In this document: one piece after another, positions 40,068 to 49,940 of the stretch
Layout: every line of letters begins with the position of its first letter
Position numbering within the stretch: the stretch's first letter is position 1
Assembly (NCBI GenBank): GCA_964346295.1
Contig: CAYFUG010000001.1
Location: 1 to 64,000, forward strand
Length of the DNA: 64,000 nucleotides
DNA from: CAYFUG01 sp964346295
Lineage (GTDB): Bacteria; Patescibacteriota; Minisyncoccia; Moranbacterales; DUUL01
Direction: 5' to 3'
Made by a program: the position numbers and the translations under genes
The notes under the pieces: model-generated
Seen by the model: only the letters and a program-made list of their open reading frames with translations
The model's database searches: none
Told to the model about the DNA's origin: nothing

Positions 40068-40770
40068 TTATCGCCTCCAAAACTTCATTAGTAACGAGTT
40101 AGTTACCACGCTCACCGAAGAAAAGGCCACTGCTAGAGCCGCTAAAGCTGGCTTGAGTAAAAATCCAAAAAAGGATACAGGAGACCGGCTGCCACCGGAA
40201 TACCGATAGTATTATAAAAGAAAGCCTAAAACAGATTCTGCTTGATCTTCTTTAGAGTATACTGAGAAATTTCAATCGCCTCCCGAACATCTTCCAGGTT
40301 ACTCTTCACTAAAACAATTTCTCCGGTTTCCAAAGCCACATCGGTACCGCTTCCTAAGGCAATTCCCGGGTCTGCTTGGGCTAAAGCCGGAGTATCGTTC
40401 ACTCCGTCACCTACCATCGCCACCACATAGCCCTGTTTTTGCAATTCTTTAATTTTCTCTGATTTATCCCGAGACAGTACCTCCGCTAAAACTTCTGCTA
40501 CTCCCAGCTTTTCACCCAGTGCCTCCCCTACTCCTTTTTTGTCACCCGTAATTAAGAAAACTTTTTTGTTTTGCGCTTGCAATTTTTTAACCACTGCCTC
40601 CGCATTGGATTTAAGTTGGTCCATAATTGCCAATACTCCCACTGCCTTACCTCGAGCCACCAACAAAGGCGCCTGCCCTTGCTGGGTCATTTTTTCAATT
40701 TCTTTTTTTATTTCCGAAGGAATTTCTACCTGCTCTTTTTTAAAAAACGCTCGTTACCTAGTAGTAATTT
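40068..40770 (-). pseudogene. Copper-type P1B ATPase, C-terminal remnant
   Basis: The remnant begins near GNERFLKK and covers the second half of the P domain (VFLITGDKKGV, MVGDGVNDTPALAQADPGIA) and the last membrane helices. Two lesions are visible. A 1-nt frameshift in an A-rich run near 40739-40746 separates GNERFLKK from EQVEIPSEIKKEIEK. A TAG replaces the conserved Trp codon in NLFWAFFYNTIG at about 40225; after it the frame continues through IPVAAGLLYPFFGFLL and SSVSVVTNSLLMKFWRR to the normal end. The N-terminal two thirds, including DKTGT, are absent. It is a dead gene. Confidence 0.85.
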
Positions 40771-40920
40771 TTAGCTTAATGGAAAAAATGTAATGCTATT
40801 TTCTTGAATTTTCTATTATTAAAAACGGCCTTTCTCTGGCTGCTTTTAATAATAAACTCACTACATCACCAAATAGATACCCAACTAGATCGTCCGGTAG
40901 TCCTAATCTAAAACAGCTCT

Positions 40921-42440
40921 TTACTCCTCCTTCTTTACAGCATCAAACCTGAGAATCAAATCTTTCTTAAGAATATCCTCATGAGTAAACTCACCTTCCT
41001 CTGTTTTTACTACTACTTTAATCGGCACATCTCCCACTCCCGACTGTTTCTGAATCTTGAGGCGATAATTCTCCTCCTTAAAGCGCTCCGGCAATTCGTA
41101 AGTGATTTCCGCCTCAGTTTGATCATTAATCAAAACATGTGCGATAAAGCCAAAGTAATCCTTATTGTAATCCTCCTGAAGATTAGGATAGCTTACCATT
41201 TTGCGATCCAAAAGATTAGACCCCCGGGGAACGTACATCCGCAAATAAGTATGATAATCACTAGTGCGCCAATCCCCGTGAGTGGCCGTATGAGTGTAAG
41301 TATAATCTAATTTAGCGAGAGGTTTTTCGGCCGTTAAATCTACGGTGTAAAGAATTTCACGCTCCATATAATGGTCCGACTTCAAGGCTCCCATATTAGC
41401 ATCTATCAGCATCAAATAATCACCCTCCCACTGCTCATCTACTTTGCCTCCCCAATTCACCTCCTCTACTAAGGCCTGGAGTTCGGGCTCTTTAAAGTGA
41501 ATCATCACATCCTTGTTTCGCAATTCTTCTAGGGTAAAATCGGCAATTTTTTTAATATTCCCTAACTTAAAAAGCTCCTCTACGATTATCGGGGCCAGTT
41601 TCTTGATTATCCACTTGCGGTTTTGAGTATCCAAATTTTCATTAAAAAGGTAGGGTTTTTCTACTTGCTCTTCTAACTTAGACACCGCATTTTCGCTGTT
41701 ATACTCTCCTATTCCCGAGACAGTGATCGGACCGGTCAAACCCAGTACTCCATTCAGTACTTTGGCATTCACCGCGATCACCCCATCAAAATTGCTATTA
41801 CCCCCCGAAAGACGATAAAAATATTTAGCCTTCTCCACATTCCGAGGAAAATCCGCTGAGAAGTTAGAGTCTCGAAATTTCCATTTTTTGATCTGCATCA
41901 TTCGCTCAAAGGGATAGGGCGGGGTTATTTTAGCCTCAATTCGTTGGTCCAATAGATTAGCATCTTCTACAAACAAGGAGGTCACTTCTCCGTTTTTTAC
42001 CTTCACCACAGCGTATTGTCCTAAAAATCCTCCCCCCGGCCGCAATTCCATATTATTTTGCAACATCAATAAATAGCGCCGCTCCACATCATCTTTTTTC
42101 ATAAAAACCTGGGCCAATTGATCAATCACTTCCACTTCTTTTTTGGTATTTTCTTCCATCGGCAAAAATTTCACTACCTCGGTCATGGCAGAAAATACTT
42201 TTACTGCCACTACTTTCTTATCAATCATCCCCTGCTTGTTCATCCAAAATAACACTCCTCCCCCCAAGATAGATAGCACTATCAACACCAAAAAGATTCG
42301 AAAGGATTTCCCTCGTCTTTTTTTTCTGTTAGCGGCAAAGCGGCCTTGGGGCTAGAAGATCTCAAATTAGAGCTAGAATTAGAAAAATTACTAGGATTAC
42401 TTCGCAAGTTGCGATTGGTAAAAATTCTTTGCTTATTCAT
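40921..42440 (-). CDS. DUF4012 protein with a frameshift near the N terminus
   Basis: Most of the protein is an intact 456-residue frame ending at 40921. It has one membrane helix near the N terminus (VLIVLSILGGGVLFW) and the DUF4012 pattern LRPGGGFLGQYAVV, then PPYPFERMMQIKKWKFRDSN (split reading), DFPRNVEKAKYFY and FDGVIAVNAKVLNGVLGLTG. The natural start is the ATG at 42440 (MNKQRIFTNRNLRSN): the first ~42 codons end in TEKK and then need one extra A (A8 to A9) at 42318-42325 to join RRGKSFRIFLVLI. DUF4012 proteins are envelope proteins of unknown function, related in context to cell-wall glycopolymer genes. The broken form may be rescued by slippage at A8. Confidence 0.8.
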
Positions 42441-42776
42441 GAAAATGAGCTTGGTTTTAGTTTTCCTCTGGGAGCACTGTTTAATAATCAATTTTGCACT
42501 CAACAATTACTAACAAACAGAAAAGAAAGGTTGCGGATAATTTTTTGGTGCGTAAAATTGGCTAATAAAAAATAATTTCCTCGTAATAAAAACCACGAGG
42601 GAAGATTGCTCCTAGAAAGATTCCGTCTATTTTTAAGCTTACTTAAGCAATATACCAAAAAATCAAACCTTTGTCCAAATAGCTATCCGAGTTATCCACA
42701 TCTCTATAAAACTCTGCCTTCTAATGAGCCTTGCCTGGCTTATACCGAACGAATTAATCCCAAATACTTAAATGCT
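42441..42776. other. Non-coding gap between the DUF4012 and PfkB genes
   Basis: No coding frame or RNA gene was recognised. The only structure seen is the hairpin listed separately at 42566-42600. Confidence 0.4.
42566..42600 (-). terminator. Weak terminator after the PfkB gene
   Basis: CCTCGT and ACGAGG form a 6-bp stem with a 10-nt loop, followed on the minus strand by AAATTATTTTTTATT. It is about 180 bp after the stop of the PfkB gene. Confidence 0.4.
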
Positions 42777-43796
42777 TCAAAAGGTAGTTTCTCGTAGTTC
42801 TTTTTCAATTTCTTTTTCCCACTGTTTATATTGCTTCCGACTCATTAAGCCGTTAGTAGCACCCAACTGAGTAATCACCCTCCGACTAGCAAGCATGGCC
42901 CATAGCATGGCACGCCTCAAGTCTGCCTTTTCTGAAAAACTAGTCAAAAATCCACTCACAAAGGCATCTCCCGCTCCTACTGTATCCGCTACTTTATTTT
43001 TATCCTGAATACTCGGCAAGTAAAAAGTCCACTCTTCGTTACTAGCGTAAGCTCCGGACGCTCCATCGGTGATTACAATATTAGCCACCTCCCATTCGAG
43101 GAACTGCTTTAATAATTTAGGCATCTCGTCTTCTACTTGCCCTTTGACTCTTTGAATAATTTCTAAAGCTTCATCTCGATTAACAAATAAAATATCCACT
43201 TCTGCCAAAAACTTAACCAGTGCCTCCGATCCCTTTTCGATTTGGAAGCTAGAAGGATTCCAAGCAATCCCGGCTTTTTTATCTTTAGAGAATTCAATCA
43301 CCTTTTCCATGTCTTCCTCCCAGCCCTCCTTTTGAGAGCCAATGTAAATCCAATCCACCTTTTCTCGAAACTTTTCTATTGCCTTGGCAACGTCAAAGCC
43401 CTCCACCGAATCTCCGGTTCGCAAAATTACATGATCATTGTGAGCTAAATCAGCAATTACTACGGATATCTGACTGTTCTGAGATCCTCCTTGCTGCATA
43501 TAATTCTTTTTAAGCTTCCTGGCTCCAATTTGCTTGAGAATCCACTTTCCGGTTCCTCTTCGACAAGTCCGGGCCCAGATAAAGGCCCGGGTTCCTCCCT
43601 TAGTTAAACCACTCGCCACATTTACTGCGCTCCCTCCCACTTCTTCTCGATATCCCTCTGCGTAAACCTTAGCCCCGAATTCTAATCCCATCAATTTCTT
43701 AGCCGTTAAATCCTCCGAGTTATCGATAATGGTAGTACGCCCTAGAGATAAAAACACATCCTTAGTAGCCGAACCCAGACAAATAATTTTTTTCAT
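42777..43796 (-). CDS. PfkB/ribokinase-family carbohydrate kinase
   Basis: The 339-residue protein has the ribokinase fold: N-terminal ICLGSATKDVFL, substrate-site GGSAVNVASGL (about residues 55-65) and the C-terminal anion-hole motif DTVGAGDAFVSGF (about residues 268-280) with the catalytic Asp. The substrate (ribose, fructose, adenosine, other) cannot be told. With sucrose phosphorylase in the window, a fructokinase role is possible, but the genes are not adjacent. It begins 27 bp after the end of the membrane-protein gene at 43823. Confidence 0.88.
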   Translation of the reverse strand: MKKIICLGSATKDVFLSLGRTTIIDNSEDLTAKKLMGLEFGAKVYAEGYREEVGGSAVNVASGLTKGGTRAFIWARTCRRGTGKWILKQIGARKLKKNYMQQGGSQNSQISVVIADLAHNDHVILRTGDSVEGFDVAKAIEKFREKVDWIYIGSQKEGWEEDMEKVIEFSKDKKAGIAWNPSSFQIEKGSEALVKFLAEVDILFVNRDEALEIIQRVKGQVEDEMPKLLKQFLEWEVANIVITDGASGAYASNEEWTFYLPSIQDKNKVADTVGAGDAFVSGFLTSFSEKADLRRAMLWAMLASRRVITQLGATNGLMSRKQYKQWEKEIEKELRETTF

Positions 43797-43822
43797 GATT
43801 GGTTATTTTAATTTTGTAACTA

Positions 43823-45913
43823 TCACAACTTAAATTCTAACGAACCCAACATCTTCTCGAAGCTTTCCCAGTCAACCTTATCAGCCGGAGCCTTAGCGAA
43901 AAATGTTAGCTGGTAATTACCTATAATTGTCCAGTACATAATGGTCTCCGGAGGATTTCTTTTAATAAACTCATTACTGCCCAAAACGATCTTTTCAAAG
44001 CCAGAATTCTCGCTCTGATTCTCAGTGAAAATCTCATAGAGCTTGTCAACCGATTTTTTTTCTTCTAATAATTTAACTCTAAACTCTACTATTTCAAAGC
44101 CATTAACAACAGAAAGATCGTCAGAAAGATCGTCGATTAAATAACGAGCGAAAGTTTTGCCTGGCTCCTGGGGGTAATTATTGATCCTTTTTATCAAATA
44201 TCTTTTTTGCCCATCCATAAAGACAAACTCATCATCCACTCCAAATTCTAGATCTCTTCTCCTTGAGTTGTAAGAGATGTCACCTCCCTGATTAACACTC
44301 TCATTAACCTCAGATAGCCCGATACTCTCATCTTCGCCGCACTGTTCAATACTCATTTCCCTGGAATCAGGAGAGTCTTCTAAATAAACCTTTGGTATTT
44401 TTTTAGAATCTACTTCGGTAGGATATCTCTCAAGTATAAGCTCCTCATCAACAGACAATTTTTCCATGGTTTCTCCTCCTCCCATATTCCGAGATAAGCC
44501 TGTCTCGAGCTCTAAGAGCTTAGAAGGTCCACTACTGTAAGTCATAAATAGATACTTTTCGTCAATATTAAAAAGCGAATCCACTTCTGAAATGGGTCCC
44601 TTACTAGCCAATTGATAACTTTCCTTGGTTACCTGATCTAAGCTCTGCTTGATAATAAAATGATCTTTTCCTCTCATTACCAAATCATCTTCATTATCAA
44701 TTTCAATTCCGTACTCCTCGGCCTTTACCGGACAATAAATCTCTTTTCCTATTAAAGCAAAACTCTTGCAAGGCGCCAAATTATCCAACTTAACTATCCT
44801 AGGACTACAAGAGTGAATATTTTCAGCCTTAAAAAATTTACTCCCTTTTTCTAGAATCGTAAAAATCAAAGTATCCTCATCTAGCAAGGCAAAGTTTTGA
44901 TCTACTAGAATTGTATACTCACTATTTTCCACTCCATCTATTTTATCCACAACCACTCTGCGACCTCCATTTTTAGGATCAAAAACCACTAAAACATCAT
45001 GCTTAGAAGCCTCTGCCTCTTTTTGTTTATCAATAAAGCCATTAAACCTATAGCCACAAACGAAACTCGTCCCAGAAATATCCCATTTGCATAAGTCCGG
45101 ACAAACCTTAATTCCGTCGAAAGTCTCCATAAAACAAAGCTCTGTCTTCTGAGATGGATTATCCACTGACAATAATTCTTCGCAATCACCATATCGACCA
45201 TAATCCTCACAACTTACAAAGTATTTTCCATTGGGAGAAATGTAACCAATGTTTTCTTTTCCAGAAGAAAACAATTTCTGCTTCTTGTTTCCATAAAGCC
45301 CACTTATCAAAATTTCCCCGCTCTCTTCATCCTCGCCCGGGTAAATAAAGCGGGCAACTGACTCCAAGGGCTTTTTAGTCTCATAAGCTTGCTGGAATTG
45401 AAGTCCTTGTTTAACTGCCGTTGTTCCAAGAAAAACAATCGCGATTATTATCAAAGCGACTAACGAAGCGGCAACCACAGAAGAAGACACTAGTACTCTT
45501 TTAAATTTTTTCTTATTCCTAGTAATTAAGCCCCGCTTCTCCAAGATACTAACAACAACAAAAATAACCATGAGAGAACTCAAAAGAGGGAAAAAAGGAA
45601 AAAATAAAAATTCACCAGCAAAAGAAAACTTTAATCCGGTAACCAACATTACAAAGACAATCAGAGAATAAGGAATGCTTAAAACAAGAGCTTCCCACGG
45701 ATCTTGGCCAAACATCAAAAAGTCAATAAATTTATAAATTAAAAAAACAGAAAAAGAGAGTGTCAGCAGCAAAACATAAATCAAAACAGTAAGCAAAATT
45801 CGCCCCTTTAAAGAGCTCTTCTCTGGGCTTTGTTGGGAACCTTCAGTTCTTGAACTGCTTTGACTAAGATTTTCTTTTTCTTCTTGCTCACTAAAATTTA
45901 CTTGGTTTTCCAT
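43823..45913 (-). CDS. Large membrane protein with an exported propeller-like domain (paralog 1)
   Basis: The 696-residue protein starts MENQVNFSEQEE, has a polar N terminus, about four to five membrane helices within residues 40-175 and a long exported domain of ~500 residues. The ectodomain has blocks such as ENIGYISPNGKYFVSCEDYG and LEFGVDDEFVFMDGQKRYLI that look like propeller blades, and it ends WESFEKMLGSLEFKL. It closely parallels the protein encoded just upstream (45952-47982), so the pair arose by tandem duplication. The ATG at 45913 is chosen because it lines up with the paralog's start. No family recognised. Confidence 0.75.
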   Translation of the reverse strand: MENQVNFSEQEEKENLSQSSSRTEGSQQSPEKSSLKGRILLTVLIYVLLLTLSFSVFLIYKFIDFLMFGQDPWEALVLSIPYSLIVFVMLVTGLKFSFAGEFLFFPFFPLLSSLMVIFVVVSILEKRGLITRNKKKFKRVLVSSSVVAASLVALIIIAIVFLGTTAVKQGLQFQQAYETKKPLESVARFIYPGEDEESGEILISGLYGNKKQKLFSSGKENIGYISPNGKYFVSCEDYGRYGDCEELLSVDNPSQKTELCFMETFDGIKVCPDLCKWDISGTSFVCGYRFNGFIDKQKEAEASKHDVLVVFDPKNGGRRVVVDKIDGVENSEYTILVDQNFALLDEDTLIFTILEKGSKFFKAENIHSCSPRIVKLDNLAPCKSFALIGKEIYCPVKAEEYGIEIDNEDDLVMRGKDHFIIKQSLDQVTKESYQLASKGPISEVDSLFNIDEKYLFMTYSSGPSKLLELETGLSRNMGGGETMEKLSVDEELILERYPTEVDSKKIPKVYLEDSPDSREMSIEQCGEDESIGLSEVNESVNQGGDISYNSRRRDLEFGVDDEFVFMDGQKRYLIKRINNYPQEPGKTFARYLIDDLSDDLSVVNGFEIVEFRVKLLEEKKSVDKLYEIFTENQSENSGFEKIVLGSNEFIKRNPPETIMYWTIIGNYQLTFFAKAPADKVDWESFEKMLGSLEFKL

Positions 45914-45951
45914 TTTTTTATTTTTTCCTGAATTTATAATAGCATTCACAA

Positions 45952-47982
45952 TTAACGCTTTATCTCCAGCGAACCCAGCATTTTCTCGAAACTCTCCCAG
46001 TCCACCTTGTTGGATGGGTGCTTAATCAAAAAACTAACTTGATATTTACCTGTTCTAATCAAATAAAAGGAAGTGTCTCTCTTAACATACTCATTGCCAC
46101 CCAAAGTCAACTTACTATAATCAAAGTCAGTCCCATCTTCTTGTTGCTTGTTCAGCAAGTATCGGTAAAACTCCTCCGTGGAAGATTCCTCTTCTAAAAG
46201 ATTAACTCTAACCTCTGCCATCTCAAAACCATTCACCACTGCCAGATCTTCAATTTGATAGAAGGCCAAAAACTCTTGATTCGCTCCTTGTTTTTTAAAA
46301 AGCCTTTTTATCGAATACCTCTCTTGACCATCCAAAAAAATCAACCCGTCATCCACTCCAAACTTCAGATCTTCCGGGCCAGAAGCCTGGGGATCGCTCG
46401 CCTCTCTTTCCGAGTTATAAGGGATGTTCTCTCCTTGGTTAATGCCCTCATCAAGTTCGGACGAACCGGCATTCCTACCTTCCCTGCACTGTTCAATTTT
46501 TAGCCCCCTGGAATCAGAAGAGCTCTTTAAATAAGGTCGAGGAGTTTTCTTTTTATCCTCACTATTCTTAAATATAATCCCCTCATCCTCTTCCATGTAA
46601 TCCTCCTCCCATTCAAATCCTCCTCCCAGATCCCTTACTAAACCACTCTCCGTTTCTATTATCTTGTAAGATCCTCCGTAGCGAGAAAGAGCGAAAATAT
46701 ACTTACCATCAACGCCAACAAGAACCTCTGTCTCTGGGATTGGTGCCTTATTGATAACTTCAAAATCTTCTCTAGAGGCCTGATTCAAGCTTTGCCTAAT
46801 AATAAAATGCTCGTAGCCCTTCACTTCAAAATTATCCTCGTCGTTAATCTCAATTCCCTGCTCTTCGGCTCTCACAACACAATAAATGCCCTCTCTTTCC
46901 AACACAAAACTCTCGCAGTCAGCCAAATTTTCCAATTCCGTTACCTTGGGCCTACAAGAGTAAATGTCATCTAATTTCAAAAAACCTCCCATTGCCTTAT
47001 TAATAATCAGAGAATCTTCGTCCAAAAAATCAAACCCCTTCACCTCGCCTGCAATACCAGCTCTCCCAAGGATTTCTATTTGCCTTCCCGTTTTAGGGTT
47101 GAATAAAAGTAACCCGTTTTTAATACTGCAAACTAAACTATTACTACCAGAGTCCCAGTCACAAAACTGGGGACATTTTTCAGTTTCACCGGAAGCTCCT
47201 TTTTGGCATAAATCAATTTTCTTAGAAGGATCCTCAGCTACATGCAATCCTTGACAATCCCCATACCTTCCATGGCCCTCATCACAACTTACAAAATATT
47301 TTCCGTTAGGAGAAATATAGCCGATATTTTCTTCTCCGGAAGAAAATAACTTCTCTTTACTCTCTTCATAGATTCCACTTACCAAAATATCCCCACTCTC
47401 CTCGTTTACTCCAGGATAGATAAAGCGACTTTCAGATTCCACCGGCTCTCTGGTTTCGTAAGTTTCCTGGTAATAATCCTTCTCTTGCGATATGCCGAAA
47501 GACTGATTAAACTGAATAATCTTATCAAAAATAAACACTACCGCACATAAAAAAAGCGGCACTGCCAAAATCCTATTAAATCTTTCCCGATTTTTAGTTA
47601 TAATATGCGACTGCTCTAAAACGCTAACAATAAAAAAGATCATTGCCAGAGCTCCCAGTAGAAAAGCAAAAGGAAACAAATCAAAAATCGCCGCCCCTCC
47701 CCCAAATATCGGAACCACTCCTAGAACACCAATTAAAAAGACAGTTTGGACTATCTCACCAAAATCAGTCCGGAGCAAACCCCTATCCGGATCAAAATTA
47801 GCGAAAGCAAAAAGATATAAAACAACTACAGCCAAGCAAAACAACGATACATATATTGCTATCGTCATCAATAACTTCCCTACAAAATCAAACTTCTTCT
47901 CTCTTGGTTGATTCCCCAATTGAAAAGAAGCAGGTTCTTTTTGCCCTTCTTCTTGATCACTAAAATTTACTTGGTTTTTCAT
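45952..47982 (-). CDS. Large membrane protein with an exported propeller-like domain (paralog 2)
   Basis: The 676-residue product starts MKNQVNFSDQEEG, has membrane helices at about 33-55, 80-110 and 115-165 (and possibly one more) and a ~480-residue ectodomain that matches paralog 1 block by block: RFIYPGVNEESGDILVSGIY, ENIGYISPNGKYFVSCDEG, LKFGVDDGLIFLDGQERYSI and WESFEKMLGSLEIK. Several Cys pairs are shared (CQKG, CPQFCD, CSIK). It is 38 bp upstream of the paralog 1 start, so they form an operon. The function is unknown; a sensor, transporter accessory or adhesin role are all possible. Confidence 0.75.
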   Translation of the reverse strand: MKNQVNFSDQEEGQKEPASFQLGNQPREKKFDFVGKLLMTIAIYVSLFCLAVVVLYLFAFANFDPDRGLLRTDFGEIVQTVFLIGVLGVVPIFGGGAAIFDLFPFAFLLGALAMIFFIVSVLEQSHIITKNRERFNRILAVPLFLCAVVFIFDKIIQFNQSFGISQEKDYYQETYETREPVESESRFIYPGVNEESGDILVSGIYEESKEKLFSSGEENIGYISPNGKYFVSCDEGHGRYGDCQGLHVAEDPSKKIDLCQKGASGETEKCPQFCDWDSGSNSLVCSIKNGLLLFNPKTGRQIEILGRAGIAGEVKGFDFLDEDSLIINKAMGGFLKLDDIYSCRPKVTELENLADCESFVLEREGIYCVVRAEEQGIEINDEDNFEVKGYEHFIIRQSLNQASREDFEVINKAPIPETEVLVGVDGKYIFALSRYGGSYKIIETESGLVRDLGGGFEWEEDYMEEDEGIIFKNSEDKKKTPRPYLKSSSDSRGLKIEQCREGRNAGSSELDEGINQGENIPYNSEREASDPQASGPEDLKFGVDDGLIFLDGQERYSIKRLFKKQGANQEFLAFYQIEDLAVVNGFEMAEVRVNLLEEESSTEEFYRYLLNKQQEDGTDFDYSKLTLGGNEYVKRDTSFYLIRTGKYQVSFLIKHPSNKVDWESFEKMLGSLEIKR

Positions 47983-48111
47983 TTTTTTCTACTTTTTATT
48001 TTCTAATCACAATCTTAAAGGCTTCTTCATTCCACTCAAAAAGCCTTGCTTTGTTATTGAATTGTTTAAATTTGACACCAAAATTTTCAAAATTTGAAAG
48101 CCTCACCCAAA

Positions 48112-49896
48112 CTAGCTTCGGTCAGTATAACTCGTATGCAAAAACTCCTCGGAAAGTTCCCCACCCGGCTCGCCCAGAAAATCCTTGTACAATTTTTTGA
48201 TGGCCGGATTATCATGAGATTTACGAAGCGGCATGTTTTTGTCCTTTTTGTAAATCGCCTCTAAGCGCTTCTGCCTCACCGCTGAAGTAGTGGGAATCGG
48301 CTGGCCGCCACCACCTAAACATCCACCCGGGCAAGCCATTACCTCTACAAAGTGATAGTCGCACTCCCCTTTTTTAATCAACTCCAAAATCTTCTTGGCA
48401 TTATGAATCTGATGGGCCACCGCCACTTTAATCTCCAACGGCTCAGGTCGTCCCTTTCCTTTAGGAATAGTTACGGTGGCCTCCTTGATACCTTCTAAGC
48501 CACGCACCTTGTCAAAATCTAACTTCGGCAAATCTTGAGAGGTGATCTTTTCGTAAGCCGTTCTTAAGGCCGCTTCCATCACTCCTCCGGTGGCTCCAAA
48601 GATAATCCCCGCTCCTGAATACAACCCCAGGGATTGATCAAATTCACTCTTTTTGAGTTTGGGTAGCTTGATGAAGCGCTTCTTGAGAGCTCGAGCTAAT
48701 TCTCGAGTAGTCACTACCAAATCCACATCCTGCAAACCATCTCGGCTCATCTCTTCTCGCTGGGCCTCAAATTTTTTACTAGTGCAAGGCATTACCGAAA
48801 TACTGGCCAAATTTTCTCGATTAACCTTTTTTTGATCAGCAAAAAAAGTTTTCAACAGTGCTCCCAACATTTGCTGGGGCGACTTAGCGCTCGAAAGATG
48901 CGGAATCATTTCCGGCCAGTATTTCTCCAGATATAAAACCCAAGAAGGGCAACAACTGGTAAACATTGGCAATTTCGTATCTTTACCCGCCAATAAATCC
49001 TCCACCCGGTGAATAAGCTCCGCTGATTCCTCTAGAATGGTCAAATCGGCCGAAAAAGTGGTGTCGAAAACATAATCCGCCCCCAGTTTTCTCAAGGCAG
49101 TCGGAAGCTGATCCTGGGCAAAATGCCCCGGCTCTAAACCAAATTCCTCTCCAATCGTAAATCGCACCGAAGGCGCTACTTGAAAAATTTTAAGCCTGGA
49201 TTCATCCTCTAAAATTTCGTCTAGGCGAGATAGATCATCCTTTTCAGTAATGGCTGCCGTCGGACATTGAATACTACACTGACCACAAAAAATACAATCC
49301 AGGGGCTCTTGATCCGGAGTGCCCACCCGAGTTTGAATGGCCCGATGATGCATTCCGTAAGCTCCGACTGCTTGCACTTCTCGACAAACTTTGATGCAAC
49401 GCCGACACTCAATGCAATATTGACTATCGCGAGCAATGGAAGGATTAGCTTCATCCACTACTCGATTTTTTAAGCTTTCTTTGAGGGTTCTTAACTGATC
49501 CTCTTTCTCAAATACGCCGTAATTCGGGACCAACTCTTTAGTGTCTAGTTTCATCTCCTTAGCCATTTTCTGCAGCTCACAATTTCCGCTTCTCCTACAC
49601 TGAGAGCACTTCCCCGCATGATCCGCCCACAAGAGCTCTAAGTTAATCTCCCGGGCTTTTTTGATCTCCTCATCTTCCGTGACTACTTCCATTAAATGTT
49701 CAGCGGGAGTATTACAAGAAGTCACCAAGCCTCCCGTTTTATCGGTTTTCACTAAGCACATCCGACAAGCTCCCTCTGGCGCTAAATCGCCATGGTAACA
49801 TAAAGTAGGGATAAAAACACCTTCCTTTTGGCAAACCTCTAGCACTGTTTGCCCTTGTTCGAAATCGTAGATTTTTTTGTTGATTTTTATTTGCAT
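48112..49896 (-). CDS. [FeFe] hydrogenase, catalytic subunit
   Basis: All three H-cluster motifs are complete: L1 TSCCPSW (about residue 314), L2 MPCTSKKFE (about 370) and L3 EVMACPGGCLGGGGQP (about 517-532). N-terminal accessory domains: a plant-type [2Fe-2S] domain with Cys33, Cys44, Cys47 and Cys61; a His-ligated cluster region (HAGKCSQCRRSGNC); and a two-[4Fe-4S] ferredoxin domain (YCIECRRCIKVC and DCIFCGQCSIQCP). The layout is the M3-type monomer-like form of 594 residues. The protein reduces protons with electrons from ferredoxin or the reverse. Maturases (HydE, HydF, HydG) and a NADH-binding partner are not in the window. The gene follows sucrose phosphorylase by 44 bp and is probably cotranscribed. 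Confidence 0.96.
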   Translation of the reverse strand: MQIKINKKIYDFEQGQTVLEVCQKEGVFIPTLCYHGDLAPEGACRMCLVKTDKTGGLVTSCNTPAEHLMEVVTEDEEIKKAREINLELLWADHAGKCSQCRRSGNCELQKMAKEMKLDTKELVPNYGVFEKEDQLRTLKESLKNRVVDEANPSIARDSQYCIECRRCIKVCREVQAVGAYGMHHRAIQTRVGTPDQEPLDCIFCGQCSIQCPTAAITEKDDLSRLDEILEDESRLKIFQVAPSVRFTIGEEFGLEPGHFAQDQLPTALRKLGADYVFDTTFSADLTILEESAELIHRVEDLLAGKDTKLPMFTSCCPSWVLYLEKYWPEMIPHLSSAKSPQQMLGALLKTFFADQKKVNRENLASISVMPCTSKKFEAQREEMSRDGLQDVDLVVTTRELARALKKRFIKLPKLKKSEFDQSLGLYSGAGIIFGATGGVMEAALRTAYEKITSQDLPKLDFDKVRGLEGIKEATVTIPKGKGRPEPLEIKVAVAHQIHNAKKILELIKKGECDYHFVEVMACPGGCLGGGGQPIPTTSAVRQKRLEAIYKKDKNMPLRKSHDNPAIKKLYKDFLGEPGGELSEEFLHTSYTDRS

Positions 49897-49940
49897 ATTT
49901 GAAAGTTACTTTTGAAAAATCTAAAAATAAGCAGACTCCT

